Assembly (NCBI GenBank): GCA_934525625.1 | Contig: CAKSZL010000005.1 | Location: 124,001 to 188,000 of the forward strand | Reading direction: 5' to 3' | Source of the DNA: an uncultured Burkholderiaceae bacterium | GTDB taxonomy: Bacteria; Pseudomonadota; Gammaproteobacteria; Burkholderiales; Burkholderiaceae_B | Length of the DNA stretch: 64,000 nucleotides | Shown: in pieces, positions 9,525 to 18,193 of the stretch | How positions within the stretch are numbered: the first letter of the stretch is position 1 | How the letters are laid out: every line of letters begins with the position of its first letter | Position numbers and translations under genes: made by a program | The notes under the pieces: model-generated | What the model was told of the DNA's origin: nothing | Database searches by the model: none | The model's input: only the letters and a program-made list of their open reading frames with translations

Positions 9525-10109
9525 ATGACAGCGGCTTTTACTTCAGGCCAGAAAATGGAAGAACCCAAAAAATTGCACGAAATTGAGCTCTATTTGGCAG
9601 ACGATAGCCAAACCGAAGCCTTGGCCGGGCAATTCGCGGCCTTGCTGGGGCCGGCCCACGGCGAGCAGGCCGGCGGGCGCATACACCTGAAAGGCGACCT
9701 GGGCGCGGGCAAAACCACCTTCGCCCGCGCGCTGCTGCGGGCCTGCGGCGTCACCGGCCGAATCAAGAGCCCCAGCTACGCGCTGCTTGAAAGCTATAAA
9801 GTTTCTAACTTATACTTCTATCATCTTGATTTTTATAGATTTAGCAAAGCCCAAGATTGGGAAGACGCTGGATTCCGGGATATCCTGCAAAAACAGGCGG
9901 TTGTGCTCATTGAATGGCCGGAACAAGCGGGTGCGCAATTGCCCCCGCCGGATGTCGAACTGACACTCAACCACGCGGAAACCGGACGACAGGCACAACT
10001 TGTCGCCTATAGCGAAAAAGGACAAACATGGCTGACCTCCCTGACACTACCGCCTCCGGCCCGCGACACCCGGGACGACGGCGGCTGCTCGCCGTCACCA
10101 CACTCCTGA
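9525..10109 (+). CDS. tsaE: tRNA threonylcarbamoyladenosine biosynthesis ATPase TsaE
   Basis: ATPase partner of TsaB/TsaD in making t6A37 of ANN-decoding tRNAs. 194 aa from ATG 9525; ATG 9555 (MEEPKK) is an equally plausible start. P-loop GDLGAGKTTFARALLR, then IKSPSYALLESY and the conserved YHLDFYRF, and VVLIEWPEQAG near the end. The 3' end overlaps the amidase gene by 82 bp, so the two are coupled, as in the tsaE-amidase-mutL-miaA cluster known from many proteobacteria. Oddity: from about 9783 to 9915 the DNA turns AT-rich and uses codons rare here (TTA, AGA, ATA-like runs), then returns to normal although the protein motif is fully conserved. Confidence 0.93.
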   Translation: MTAAFTSGQKMEEPKKLHEIELYLADDSQTEALAGQFAALLGPAHGEQAGGRIHLKGDLGAGKTTFARALLRACGVTGRIKSPSYALLESYKVSNLYFYHLDFYRFSKAQDWEDAGFRDILQKQAVVLIEWPEQAGAQLPPPDVELTLNHAETGRQAQLVAYSEKGQTWLTSLTLPPPARDTRDDGGCSPSPHS

Positions 10110-11392
10110 CCCTGCCGGTTCTGCCCCGCCTGGCGCAGGCCGCCACCATTCTGGCCGTGCGCACCTGGCCCGCGGACGAATACACGCGCGTCACGCTGGA
10201 ACTCGATTCCGAACTCAAGGCCGAGCACTTCACGCTGGAAAATCCGCATCGCCTGGTCGTCGACATAGACGGCCTGACGATGACGCGCGCCATCAACGAG
10301 CTGGTTTCCAACATCCGCCCCAACGACCCGTACATCGCGTCGGTGCGCGCCGCCCAGAACCGGCCCGACGTGCTGCGCCTGGTGTTCGACCTGAAGCAGT
10401 CCATCGCCCCGCAGGTGTTCACGCTCAAGCCCGTGGGCGAATACCAGTACCGCCTGGTGCTCGACCTGTATCCCAAGGTGGCGCAAGACCCCTTGCTGGC
10501 CATCATGCAGTCGCAGGACAACGACCCGCTGGCCGAGGTGCTCGAAGAACTGGCGCGCAACAACCCCGGCACGCCGGACGCCCCCGTTCCGCTCGAACCC
10601 GGCCAACAGGCGCCCGCGGCCATCGCGCGGCAGCCGCGCCCGCCCGCGCCCGCCCCGCAGCCCGAAACGCCCGCGCCGTCGACGCGCCAGCGACCCATGC
10701 TGATTGCGCTGGACCCCGGCCACGGCGGCGAAGACCCGGGCGCCATCGGCCCCGGCGGCACGCGCGAGAAAGACGTGGTGCTGGCCATCGCCAAGCGCCT
10801 GCAACGCCTCATAGACGCCCAGCCCAATATGCGCGCCTACCTGACCCGGGACAAAGACTATTTCGTCCCGCTGCACGTGCGCGTGCAGAAAGCCAGGCGG
10901 GTCAAGGCCGACCTGTTCATCTCCATCCACGCCGACGCCTGGATCAAGCCGTCCGCACGCGGCTCGTCCATCTACGCGCTGTCGCAGAAAGGCGCCACCA
11001 GCACCTCCGCGCGCTGGCTGGCTCAACAGGAGAACAACGCCGACCTCATCGGCGGAGTCAACCTGGGCTCGCACAACAAGCAGGTGGCGCAACTGCTGCT
11101 GGATCTGTCCACCACCGCGCAAATCGCCGATTCCGTGCGCGTGGGCACCCAGGTGCTCAAGCAGCTGGGCCGCATCCATCGCCTGCACAAATCCCAGGTC
11201 GAGCGGGCCGGCTTCGCCGTGCTGAAGGCGCCCGACATTCCCTCCATCCTGATAGAAACCGCCTTCATCAGCAATCCGCAGGAAGAACGCCTGCTGCGCA
11301 ACCCTTCGCACCAGGACAAACTGGCGCAGGCCATGCTGACCGGCATCACGGGCTACTTCGCCGCCAGCCCCACGCTGGCCCAACGCGGCTGA
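10028..11392 (+). CDS. amiC: N-acetylmuramoyl-L-alanine amidase with AMIN domain
   Basis: Periplasmic zinc amidase that cleaves septal peptidoglycan during daughter-cell separation; 454 aa. The N-terminus has a Tat-like signal (GRRRLLAVTTLLTLPVL, cleavage near AQA at about 37). An AMIN domain (residues about 40-155) is followed by a Pro/Ala-rich linker (about 180-222). The Amidase_3 catalytic domain starts near 225 with LDPGHGGEDPG, continues with REKDVVLAIAKRL and SIHADAW, and holds the catalytic Glu in ILIETAFISNPQEE. The ATG lies inside the end of tsaE. A Tat signal plus AMIN domain fits AmiC better than AmiB, but orthology is not certain. Confidence 0.92.
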   Translation: MADLPDTTASGPRHPGRRRLLAVTTLLTLPVLPRLAQAATILAVRTWPADEYTRVTLELDSELKAEHFTLENPHRLVVDIDGLTMTRAINELVSNIRPNDPYIASVRAAQNRPDVLRLVFDLKQSIAPQVFTLKPVGEYQYRLVLDLYPKVAQDPLLAIMQSQDNDPLAEVLEELARNNPGTPDAPVPLEPGQQAPAAIARQPRPPAPAPQPETPAPSTRQRPMLIALDPGHGGEDPGAIGPGGTREKDVVLAIAKRLQRLIDAQPNMRAYLTRDKDYFVPLHVRVQKARRVKADLFISIHADAWIKPSARGSSIYALSQKGATSTSARWLAQQENNADLIGGVNLGSHNKQVAQLLLDLSTTAQIADSVRVGTQVLKQLGRIHRLHKSQVERAGFAVLKAPDIPSILIETAFISNPQEERLLRNPSHQDKLAQAMLTGITGYFAASPTLAQRG

Positions 11393-11428
11393 CACCGGCG
11401 CTCAGCCTCCAACCCGGCAAAGGGATTT

Positions 11429-12046
11429 ATGCATTTTGAAGATACCTCCGCGCCCCTTAGCGAAACACTGACGCGGACGATAGACGGCATCCAGGGCGAC
11501 ACCGTTACCTTGCGCCAATTGATGGAAGCCATAGGCGAGCAAGGCCTGCTGATGCTGTGCGCCATCGCCACGCTGCCTTTTCTGATTCCGGTGTCCATTC
11601 CCGGGGTTTCCACCGTGTTCGGCGCGGCCATCGTGCTGCTGGCCGTGGCCATTACCCTGAACCGCATGCCGTGGCTGCCGCAGCGTATTCTGGACAAGCA
11701 GCTGGACACCGCCAAGCTGGTGCCGGCGCTGCGCAAAGGCGTGGGCATCGTGTCGCGCATCGACCGCTGGGTGCGGCCGCGCGCGCTGTCGCTGACTTCG
11801 GGCCCCATGCTGCGCTTGAACGGCCTGACGCTGATCTTCGCCGGCCTGCTGTTGATGGCGCCGTTCGGTTTCGTGCCGTTCTCGAACACGGCGCCGGCCA
11901 TCGGCATTCTGTTCCTCACCATAGGCATGCTGCAACGCGACGGCCTGTTCGTGGCGCTGGGCTATCTGGGCACGCTGCTTACCGTCGTCTACTTCTCCGT
12001 GCTGATTTACGGCGCCTGGCGCGCCGGCGCCGCGCTGCTAAGCTGA
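11429..12046 (+). CDS. ExoD-family membrane protein
   Basis: 205 aa, matching the ExoD family first described for exopolysaccharide synthesis in rhizobia; its biochemical role is not established. The cytoplasmic N-terminus contains TLRQLMEAIGEQGLLMLCAI, followed by membrane segments at PFLIPVSIPGVSTVFGAAIV, LTLIFAGLLLMAPFGFVPF, APAIGILFLTIGML and LGTLLTVVYFSVLIYGAW. It lies 36 bp after the amidase and 96 bp before mutL, inside the tsaE-amiC-mutL-miaA cluster, where this family is not a standard member. A probable terminator follows it. Confidence 0.85.
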   Translation: MHFEDTSAPLSETLTRTIDGIQGDTVTLRQLMEAIGEQGLLMLCAIATLPFLIPVSIPGVSTVFGAAIVLLAVAITLNRMPWLPQRILDKQLDTAKLVPALRKGVGIVSRIDRWVRPRALSLTSGPMLRLNGLTLIFAGLLLMAPFGFVPFSNTAPAIGILFLTIGMLQRDGLFVALGYLGTLLTVVYFSVLIYGAWRAGAALLS

Positions 12047-12082
12047 ACAAGCCTCAAACCCTCCGAGCAAATCGGGCATAAT

Positions 12083-12126
12083 CGGAAGATCGGCGCCCAC
12101 GACGCCTTCATCTTCCGTTCTGTTTT
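12083..12126 (+). terminator. Probable intrinsic terminator after the exoD-like gene
   Basis: CGGAAGAT (12083-12090) pairs with ATCTTCCG (12110-12117), with a nested GGCG/CGCC stem, followed by TTCTGTTTTA. The internal loops and short T-run make this moderate. It lies 17 bp before mutL. Confidence 0.5.
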
Positions 12127-12142
12127 ACGCCCCCCACTACAT

Positions 12143-14089
12143 ATGTCTTCCCGCCGTCCCATAGCGCCCCTGCCCGATTTGCTCGTCAGTCAGATCGCTG
12201 CCGGCGAAGTCGTGGAAAGGCCGGCTTCCGTGCTCAAGGAGCTGGTCGAAAACGCCATCGACGCACAGTCCAGCGCGCTGGAGATCCGGCTGGAGAAAGG
12301 CGGCATCCAACGCATATTGGTCAGCGATGACGGCGGCGGCATTCCGCGCGAAGAACTGCCGCTGGCGCTGACGCGCCACGCCACCAGCAAGATACGCAGC
12401 CTGGAAGAACTCGAAGCGGTTGCCTCCATGGGTTTTCGCGGCGAAGCCCTGGCGGCCATTTCTTCAGTGGCCCAGGTAACGCTAAGCTCGCGCACGCCGG
12501 ACGACGACCACGCCTGGCAGATCGCGGCCGGCACGGCGCAAGCGCAGCCGGCCTCGGGCAGCTACGGCACCTCGGTGGACGTGCGCCAACTGTTCAGCCA
12601 AGTGCCCGCGCGGCGCAAGTTCCTGCGCACCGAGCAAACCGAATACGCGCATTGCCTGGAAACCCTGCAGCGCATCGCGCTGGCGCACCCGCACATCGCC
12701 TTTCGCCTGTTCCACAACGACAGGCCGCAGCGCCATTGGCGCGCCGCCGGCAGCATGCAGCGCATACTGGACGTATTGGGCGAAGAGTTCTGCGAACAAA
12801 GCCTGCCGGTCGAGCTGGAACACGGGCTAATCTCGCTGCACGGCCGCATCATGCGGCCCACCGCCGCCCGCCCGCGCGACGACCGGCAATACCTGTATGT
12901 GAACGGCCGCTACGTCAAAGACCGCAGCATTGCGCATGCCATACGTCAGGCCTATGCCGACGTGCTGCACGGCGACCGCCAGCCGGGCTACGTGCTGTTC
13001 CTGACGGTGGACCCGGCCACGGTGGACGTCAACGTGCACCCGGCCAAGCACGAAATCCGCTTCCGCGACGGCGGCGCCGTGTACCGTTTCGTGCTCGGCA
13101 CGCTGCAACAGATTCTGGCCCAGCCGGCGGCGGGCGCGGGGGCTGCCGCCCTGCCCGGCCAAGAGCGGCCGGGCGCTTCCGGAGACGGCCAGACAGGCGG
13201 CGATGAGCGGACAGGCGATACGCCCTTCGGCGCAGGGCCTTCGCCATCGTTATCACCAACGTCGTCATCGTCCGCGCCGTTCTCTTACTCGTCGTCCGGC
13301 CGGGCCGCGCAGAGTACGCCCTCGGGTGCCGGATTTCCGGCCTATCGCGGCCAATCGGCCATGCCGCTGCATACCAGCCGGCCGAACACCGACTGGCAAA
13401 CCCTGTACCGCCCGCTGGACGGGCGGCAAGGGGGCGCGCCGCAACAGCACGCCCCGGCGGCGCTGCCGGCTTCCGAGCCCATACCCGCGCCCACCGCCGA
13501 GAACGCTTTTCCGCTGGGCATGGCGCTGGGGCAGTTGCACGGCATCTACATCCTGGCGCAGAACCGCCACGGCCTGGTGCTGGTGGACATGCATGCCGCG
13601 CACGAGCGCATCATGTACGAGCGCCTGAAAGACGCGCTGAACAGCCGCGAACTGCCGCGCCAGGAACTGCTGGTGCCGGTGGTTTTCAATGCCAGCGAAA
13701 AAGAAGTGGCGCTGGCCGAAGAACACGCCGATGTGCTCGAAGCCATCGGCCTGACGCTGCGCCCGGCCGGGCCGGCGGCCTTGGCGGTGCGCGCCGTGCC
13801 GGCTCTGCTGGCCCAGGGCGACATCGAAGCCCTGGCCCATGCCGTGCTGGCCGACCTGGAGCGCGTGGGCAGTTCGCTGCTGCTGGAAAACAACCGCAAC
13901 GAACTGCTGGCCACCATGGCCTGCCACAGCGCCGTGCGCGCCAACCGCCGCCTGACGCTGGAAGAAATGAACGCGCTGCTGCGCCAGATGGAACAGACTC
14001 CGCGCGCCGACCAGTGCAACCATGGCCGGCCCACGTGGTTCCAGTGGACGCTGAACGATCTGGATAAGTGCTTTTTGCGCGGACAATGA
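12143..14089 (+). CDS. mutL: DNA mismatch repair protein MutL
   Basis: 648 aa. The N-terminal GHKL ATPase shows [33 protein letters not shown] and [16 protein letters not shown]. The transducer domain contains [18 protein letters not shown] and [15 protein letters not shown] Ser/Pro/Gly-rich linker (about 330-440) varies in this family. The C-terminal domain contains [12 protein letters not shown], a DMHA form of the DQHA(x)2E(x)4E endonuclease motif, and CNHGRP near the end, a variant of the CPHGRP zinc motif. So this MutL probably nicks DNA itself, as expected where MutH is absent. The stop overlaps the start of miaA (ATGA). Confidence 0.97.
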   Translation: MSSRRPIAPLPDLLVSQIAAGEVVERPASVLKELVENAIDAQSSALEIRLEKGGIQRILVSDDGGGIPREELPLALTRHATSKIRSLEELEAVASMGFRGEALAAISSVAQVTLSSRTPDDDHAWQIAAGTAQAQPASGSYGTSVDVRQLFSQVPARRKFLRTEQTEYAHCLETLQRIALAHPHIAFRLFHNDRPQRHWRAAGSMQRILDVLGEEFCEQSLPVELEHGLISLHGRIMRPTAARPRDDRQYLYVNGRYVKDRSIAHAIRQAYADVLHGDRQPGYVLFLTVDPATVDVNVHPAKHEIRFRDGGAVYRFVLGTLQQILAQPAAGAGAAALPGQERPGASGDGQTGGDERTGDTPFGAGPSPSLSPTSSSSAPFSYSSSGRAAQSTPSGAGFPAYRGQSAMPLHTSRPNTDWQTLYRPLDGRQGGAPQQHAPAALPASEPIPAPTAENAFPLGMALGQLHGIYILAQNRHGLVLVDMHAAHERIMYERLKDALNSRELPRQELLVPVVFNASEKEVALAEEHADVLEAIGLTLRPAGPAALAVRAVPALLAQGDIEALAHAVLADLERVGSSLLLENNRNELLATMACHSAVRANRRLTLEEMNALLRQMEQTPRADQCNHGRPTWFQWTLNDLDKCFLRGQ

Positions 14090-15030
14090 AAACCCCCGTA
14101 CTTTGTCTTGCCGGGCCGACCGCCTCGGGAAAAAGCGCCACTACGCTGGCGCTAGCCGAACGCGCGCCGGTCGAAATCGTCGCCGTCGACTCCGCCACCA
14201 TCTACCGGCAGATGGACATAGGCACGGCCAAGCCCAGCCTGGACGAGCGCCAGCGCATTCCGCACCACCTCATCGACATCCTCGACCCATCCGAAACCTA
14301 TTCGGTGGCCGAGTTCGTGCGCGATGCCGAACACAGCATCGCCGGCATTCTGGCGCGCGGCCATCTGCCCGTGCTGTGCGGCGGCACCATGATGTATTTC
14401 AAGGCCTTGCGCGACGGCCTGGCCGATCTGCCCCAGGCCGATCCGCAAACCCGCCGGCGCATAGAACAGCAGGCGCGCGAACAGGGCTGGCCGGCCATGC
14501 ACCAGGAACTGATGCGCGTGGACCCGGCCACCGCTTCGCGCCTGGCGCCGCACGACAGCCAGCGCCTGCAGCGCGCGCTGGAGATCTACCAGGTGTCGGG
14601 CATTCCGATGTCGCAATGGCTGGCGCGCCAGCAGGCCAGCCGCATCGATGCACCATACGACTACGTGACGATCAGCCTGGAGCCCAGCGACCGCGCCGTG
14701 CTGCACGAGCGTATCGCGGGGCGTTTCATGCAGATGATGCGAGACGGCTTGCTGGACGAAGTGCGGCGGCTGCATGCGCGCAAAGATCTACATGCGGGCC
14801 TGCCTTCCATACGCTGCGTGGGGTACAGGCAGCTATGGCAGCATCTGGAGGGGGAGGTCGATTTGGATATGGCGGTGGAGCAAGCCATCGCCGCCACGCG
14901 CCAGTTGGCCAAGCGCCAGCTGACCTGGCTGCGCAGCCAGCCGGAGCGGGTGGTGGTGGATAGCTTGGAGCCGGATGCGCCGCAACGGGTGCTGCGCGAA
15001 GCGGCGCGCTGGTGGCCGGAATTAGGGTAG
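14086..15030 (+). CDS. miaA: tRNA dimethylallyltransferase MiaA
   Basis: Adds the dimethylallyl group to A37 of tRNAs reading UNN codons. 314 aa from ATG 14086, which overlaps the mutL stop; the upstream GTG at 14068 would overlap more and is less likely. P-loop [14 protein letters not shown] at the N-terminus, then [40 protein letters not shown] and, near the end, [18 protein letters not shown]. The mutL-miaA order is widely conserved. It converges on purM across a 587-bp gap filled with repeats B and D. Confidence 0.97.
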   Translation: MKTPVLCLAGPTASGKSATTLALAERAPVEIVAVDSATIYRQMDIGTAKPSLDERQRIPHHLIDILDPSETYSVAEFVRDAEHSIAGILARGHLPVLCGGTMMYFKALRDGLADLPQADPQTRRRIEQQAREQGWPAMHQELMRVDPATASRLAPHDSQRLQRALEIYQVSGIPMSQWLARQQASRIDAPYDYVTISLEPSDRAVLHERIAGRFMQMMRDGLLDEVRRLHARKDLHAGLPSIRCVGYRQLWQHLEGEVDLDMAVEQAIAATRQLAKRQLTWLRSQPERVVVDSLEPDAPQRVLREAARWWPELG

Positions 15031-15123
15031 TCTAGGCTGCTTTTTTGGCGTTCTGGCCTGGGCTGCTTGAGAGCTTGGGTACTGCTGGGGTACTTAAGGA
15101 ATGCTGGGGGTTCTTTAGAGGCC

Positions 15124-15268
15124 TCCGGGCGAGAGGCAGGCCTGTCGTCGGTCGGAGTCGGTCGGTCCTTCGCACCCGCCTGTCCGCTTCGTCCGCGCCT
15201 ACGCGCTGCCTTCAGCGGCGCCTGGCTCTCCCGCCAACGTCCGACGACAGGCCTGCCCCTCGCCCGGA
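15124..15268. repeat. Repeat B, copy 1 (long hairpin element)
   Basis: Two 28-nt arms (15124-15151 and 15241-15268) are inverted repeats with one mismatch and enclose an 89-nt core. The core differs from that of copy 2 (22356-22444) at only two positions, yet the arms differ strongly between copies. Inner short stems include GCGC-CTAC-GCGC and CGCTG-CCTT-CAGCG. It lies between convergent miaA and purM. The preceding 15031-15123 shows nothing recognisable. Confidence 0.88.
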
Positions 15269-15306
15269 GACTGCTTGGGCTGGGACCGGGGTGCCGCCCG
15301 TCGGGG

Positions 15307-15612
15307 GCTAGAGCAATTTTGGTTTAAGTGCTTACACGCTTCTCAACACTGAGGCCGAGAGCCGGTGCGGGCTTGTCCGCGCCAGCGGCCGTTGGAGGGC
15401 GCCGCGGGCTACCGAAGGCAGTGCGGGGGCAGTCGGCGAAAGCTGCCCGAGCACCGCAAGCGCGCAGCGCTGAGGGCGAGTTCTTTCGCCGCCCGCACGT
15501 ACGAGGTAGACGCGGGAAGCCCCGCGCAGCGGGGCCGCCCGACCGGCCGCTGGCGCGGACAAGCCCGCACCGGCTCTCGACCGGCTCAAGAACACAAACC
15601 CAACGCAGCAGA
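15307..15612. repeat. Repeat D, copy 1 (right end missing)
   Basis: It starts GCTAGAGCAATTTTGGTTTA like copy 2 at 52072. The inner 36-nt arms (15356-15391 and 15544-15579) are perfect inverted repeats. Shared phrases with copy 2 are ACTGAGG, CGAGAGCC, GAGTTCT, CGCCGCCC and GGCTCTCGACCGGCT. A small stem AGCGC-GCA-GCGCT stands where copy 2 has GCCGC-GTA-GCGGC. The expected right terminal inverted repeat is absent and the purM stop codon follows directly. Confidence 0.85.
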
Positions 15613-15617
15613 CAACA

Positions 15618-16670
15618 TCAAACAACATCCACTTGAGCGGCGTCTTGGCCGGGCCGCTCCACGACTTCGCCCAGACGGTACACTGTCTCGCCCTGCGCCT
15701 GCAGCGTTTGCGCGATGGCGTCGGCCTGGCCGGCTTCGACCGCCACCACCATGCCTATGCCGCAGTTGAAGACGCGATGCATTTCGGCGTCGGCGACGCC
15801 GCCGTTTTGCTGCAGCCAGGCGAACAGCGCGGGCAGCGTCCAGGCGTCGCGGTGGATGCGGGCCTGGACGTTGGCCGGCAGCACGCGCGGCACGTTGTCG
15901 AGCAGGCCGCCACCGGTGATGTGCGCCATGCCCTTGATGGCGCGGCCGTGCGCCTTCAGCGCCGCCAGCATGGGCTTGACGTAGATGTGCGTGGGCGCCA
16001 TGACGACGTCGGCCAGGGGCTGGCCGTGGAAGTCTTGATCGGGCTTGGCGCCGGCGTGCTCCAGAATTTTGCGCAGCAGCGAGAAGCCGTTGGAGTGCGC
16101 GCCGCTGGAAGCCAGGCCCAGCAGCACGTCGCCGGGTACGATGCTCCGGCCGTCTATGAGTTCGGATTTTTCGGCGACGCCGACGGCGAAGCCGGCCAGG
16201 TCGTATTCGCCTTCGGGGTACATGCCGGGCATTTCGGCGGTTTCGCCGCCGATGAGCGCGCAGCCGGACAGCTCGCAGCCTTTGGCGATGCCGCCCACGA
16301 CTTGGGCGGCGGTGTCCACCGACAGCTTGCCGCAGGCGAAGTAATCCAGGAAGAACAGGGGCTCGGCGCCCTGCACCAGGATGTCGTTGACGCTCATGGC
16401 CACCAGGTCGATGCCCACGGTGTCGTGGCGCTGCCACTCGAAGGCCAGGCGCAGCTTGGTGCCCACGCCGTCGGTGCCGGACACCAGCACGGGCTCGCGC
16501 AGGCCTTTGGGCATTTCGAACAAGGCGCCGAAGCCGCCTATGCCGTTGAGCACGCCGGCCCGCATGGTACGGGCCGCAAGCGGCTTGATTCTATCCACCA
16601 AAGCCTCGCCGGCATCGATATCGACGCCCGCGTCGCGATAGGTCAAGGAAGTGGATTGCTTTTGCGCCAT
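15618..16670 (-). CDS. purM: Phosphoribosylformylglycinamidine cyclo-ligase (AIR synthetase)
   Basis: Fifth step of purine synthesis: closes FGAM to AIR with ATP, in the cytosol. 350 aa, the usual length. It begins [20 protein letters not shown] and shows [69 protein letters not shown] and [16 protein letters not shown], all family hallmarks. Its start at 16670 faces hda (start 16772) across about 100 bp, a divergent pair common in betaproteobacteria. The 3' end abuts a truncated copy of repeat D. Confidence 0.97.
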   Translation of the reverse strand: MAQKQSTSLTYRDAGVDIDAGEALVDRIKPLAARTMRAGVLNGIGGFGALFEMPKGLREPVLVSGTDGVGTKLRLAFEWQRHDTVGIDLVAMSVNDILVQGAEPLFFLDYFACGKLSVDTAAQVVGGIAKGCELSGCALIGGETAEMPGMYPEGEYDLAGFAVGVAEKSELIDGRSIVPGDVLLGLASSGAHSNGFSLLRKILEHAGAKPDQDFHGQPLADVVMAPTHIYVKPMLAALKAHGRAIKGMAHITGGGLLDNVPRVLPANVQARIHRDAWTLPALFAWLQQNGGVADAEMHRVFNCGIGMVVAVEAGQADAIAQTLQAQGETVYRLGEVVERPGQDAAQVDVV

Positions 16671-16771
16671 GAGAAAAACCGTAAGATATGCAAGAATTGC
16701 AGGTTGAACTTTGGATAAAGGCGCATTTTACGCTTTTTGGGTATGTGCCTGTATGTGCCTTGAAGCCACGC

Positions 16772-17482
16772 ATGACTCGACAACTGATACTCGACCTGCC
16801 AGCCATCCCCGACCCCACGCTTTCCAGTTTCGTCGAAGGCCGTAACGCCGCCGCGCTGGACGCGCTGCGCCAGTTGCAGCCCGGGCGCGCCCTGTATCTC
16901 TGGGGGCCCAGCGGCTGCGGACGCACCCATCTGCTGCGTGCGCTGTGCGCCCAGACGCCCGGCCTTTACCTGGATGCCGGCGCCGACGCCGCGCGGTATG
17001 CCGCCCTGGCCCGCGGCGAAGCCGAGCCCGTCCAACTGATCGCGGTGGACGACGTGCACCGCCTGGACGACGCGCGTCAGGCCGCTCTTTTTACCTTGTA
17101 CAATCGTTGGCGCGAAACAGCCGGCGGCGCGCATGCCTTCGCCTTGCTTCTGGCGGGCGACCAATCGCCCATGGGCATGCCGCTGCGCGAAGACCTGCGC
17201 ACCCGGCTGGGCTGGGATCTGATCTTCCGCCTGGAGCAGTTGTCCGACGAGGATCGCGCCACGGCCATGGCCGGCCAGGCGCAGCAGCGCGGTTTGCGCC
17301 TGGGGCCGGAAGTCGTCGCCTGGATACTGACCCATTATTCGCGCGACATGAGCCAGCTCACCGCGCTGATTGACGCCCTGGACCGCTATTCCCTGGCACG
17401 CCATCGCGCCATCACGCTTCCCCTGCTTCGGGAACTGCTGGCAAACGAGCCGCCGGCCTCCCCTGATTCTGATTCGGCATGA
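16772..17482 (+). CDS. hda: DnaA regulatory inactivator Hda
   Basis: DnaA-like AAA+ protein that, with the sliding clamp, promotes hydrolysis of DnaA-ATP after initiation. 236 aa from ATG 16772 (MTRQLILDLP, which carries the clamp-binding QLxLDLP-like motif at the very N-terminus). Walker A region GPSGCGRTHLLRAL, Walker B-like QLIAVDDVHRLDD, sensor 1 region LAGDQSP, and DLRTRLGWDLIFRLEQLSDE. An ATG at 16688 would add 28 residues ahead of the clamp motif and is rejected. The stop overlaps the next start (ATGA at 17479). Confidence 0.94.
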   Translation: MTRQLILDLPAIPDPTLSSFVEGRNAAALDALRQLQPGRALYLWGPSGCGRTHLLRALCAQTPGLYLDAGADAARYAALARGEAEPVQLIAVDDVHRLDDARQAALFTLYNRWRETAGGAHAFALLLAGDQSPMGMPLREDLRTRLGWDLIFRLEQLSDEDRATAMAGQAQQRGLRLGPEVVAWILTHYSRDMSQLTALIDALDRYSLARHRAITLPLLRELLANEPPASPDSDSA

Positions 17483-18180
17483 CACAAGCAAAACGACTCG
17501 CCCTGTTCGACCTGGACCACACCCTGCTGCCGCTGGATAGCGACTATCAATGGGCCGACTACCTGGCCCGCACCGGCCGCGCCGGCGACCCCGAGCAGGC
17601 CCGGCGCCGCAACGACGACCTCATGCACCGCTACAACGCCGGTGAACTCAGCGCCCAGGAGGCCGCCGAATTCATGCTGGGCCTGCTGGCCGCCGCCGAC
17701 CCGGTCGACCTGGCCGCCTGGCACGAATCCTATATGCAAGAGGTGGTGCGCCCCGGCATCCTGCCGCAAGCCACCGAACTCGTGAACGAGCACCTGCGCC
17801 ACGGCGACCTGTGCGCCATCGTCACCGCCACCAACGTCTTCGTCACCGCGCCCATCGCCCGGGCCTTCAACGTCCCGCACCTGATCGGCATGGTGCCGGC
17901 ATGGCGCAACGGCCGCTACACCGGCGCCATCGAAGGCGTGCCCAGCTTCAAGGAAGGCAAGGTCACGCGCGTGCAAGCCTGGCTGGCCGGCATGGGGCTG
18001 ACGCTCAGCCACTTCGAGCGCAGCTACTTCTACAGCGACTCCGTCAACGACCTGCCGCTGCTGGAAGTCGTCACCCACCCCATAGCCACCAACCCCAGCC
18101 CGGGCCTGCGCCAGATCGCCCAGGAGCGCGGCTGGCATATCCTGGATCTGTTCGACGCCACCCAAGACGCAAAATCCTAA
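17479..18180 (+). CDS. HAD-superfamily phosphatase, subclass IB (SerB-like)
   Basis: 233 aa. Motif I is LFDLDHTLLPLDSDYQW (nucleophile and acid Asp near residues 11 and 13). A helical cap with RRNDDLMHRYNAGELS follows, then motif II VTATN. A Lys lies in PSFKEGKVTRV, and motif III/IV is YSDSVNDLPLLEVV. This is the pattern of HAD-IB hydrolases related to phosphoserine phosphatase. Specificity cannot be told from sequence; it is not necessarily SerB. Coupled to hda by overlap, with pcnB 13 bp downstream. Confidence 0.9.
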   Translation: MTQAKRLALFDLDHTLLPLDSDYQWADYLARTGRAGDPEQARRRNDDLMHRYNAGELSAQEAAEFMLGLLAAADPVDLAAWHESYMQEVVRPGILPQATELVNEHLRHGDLCAIVTATNVFVTAPIARAFNVPHLIGMVPAWRNGRYTGAIEGVPSFKEGKVTRVQAWLAGMGLTLSHFERSYFYSDSVNDLPLLEVVTHPIATNPSPGLRQIAQERGWHILDLFDATQDAKS

Positions 18181-18193
18181 GGCCCCAAGACAA

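Noticed and set aside
15045..15636. Short plus- and minus-strand open frames within repeats B and D, and similar ones in the repeat clusters at 22.0-22.5, 30.5-30.8 and 52.1-52.4 kb
   Set aside because: Their peptides are Arg/Pro/Ala-rich, differ between copies of the same element, and have no sensible ribosome-binding sites; they follow from GC-rich structure.
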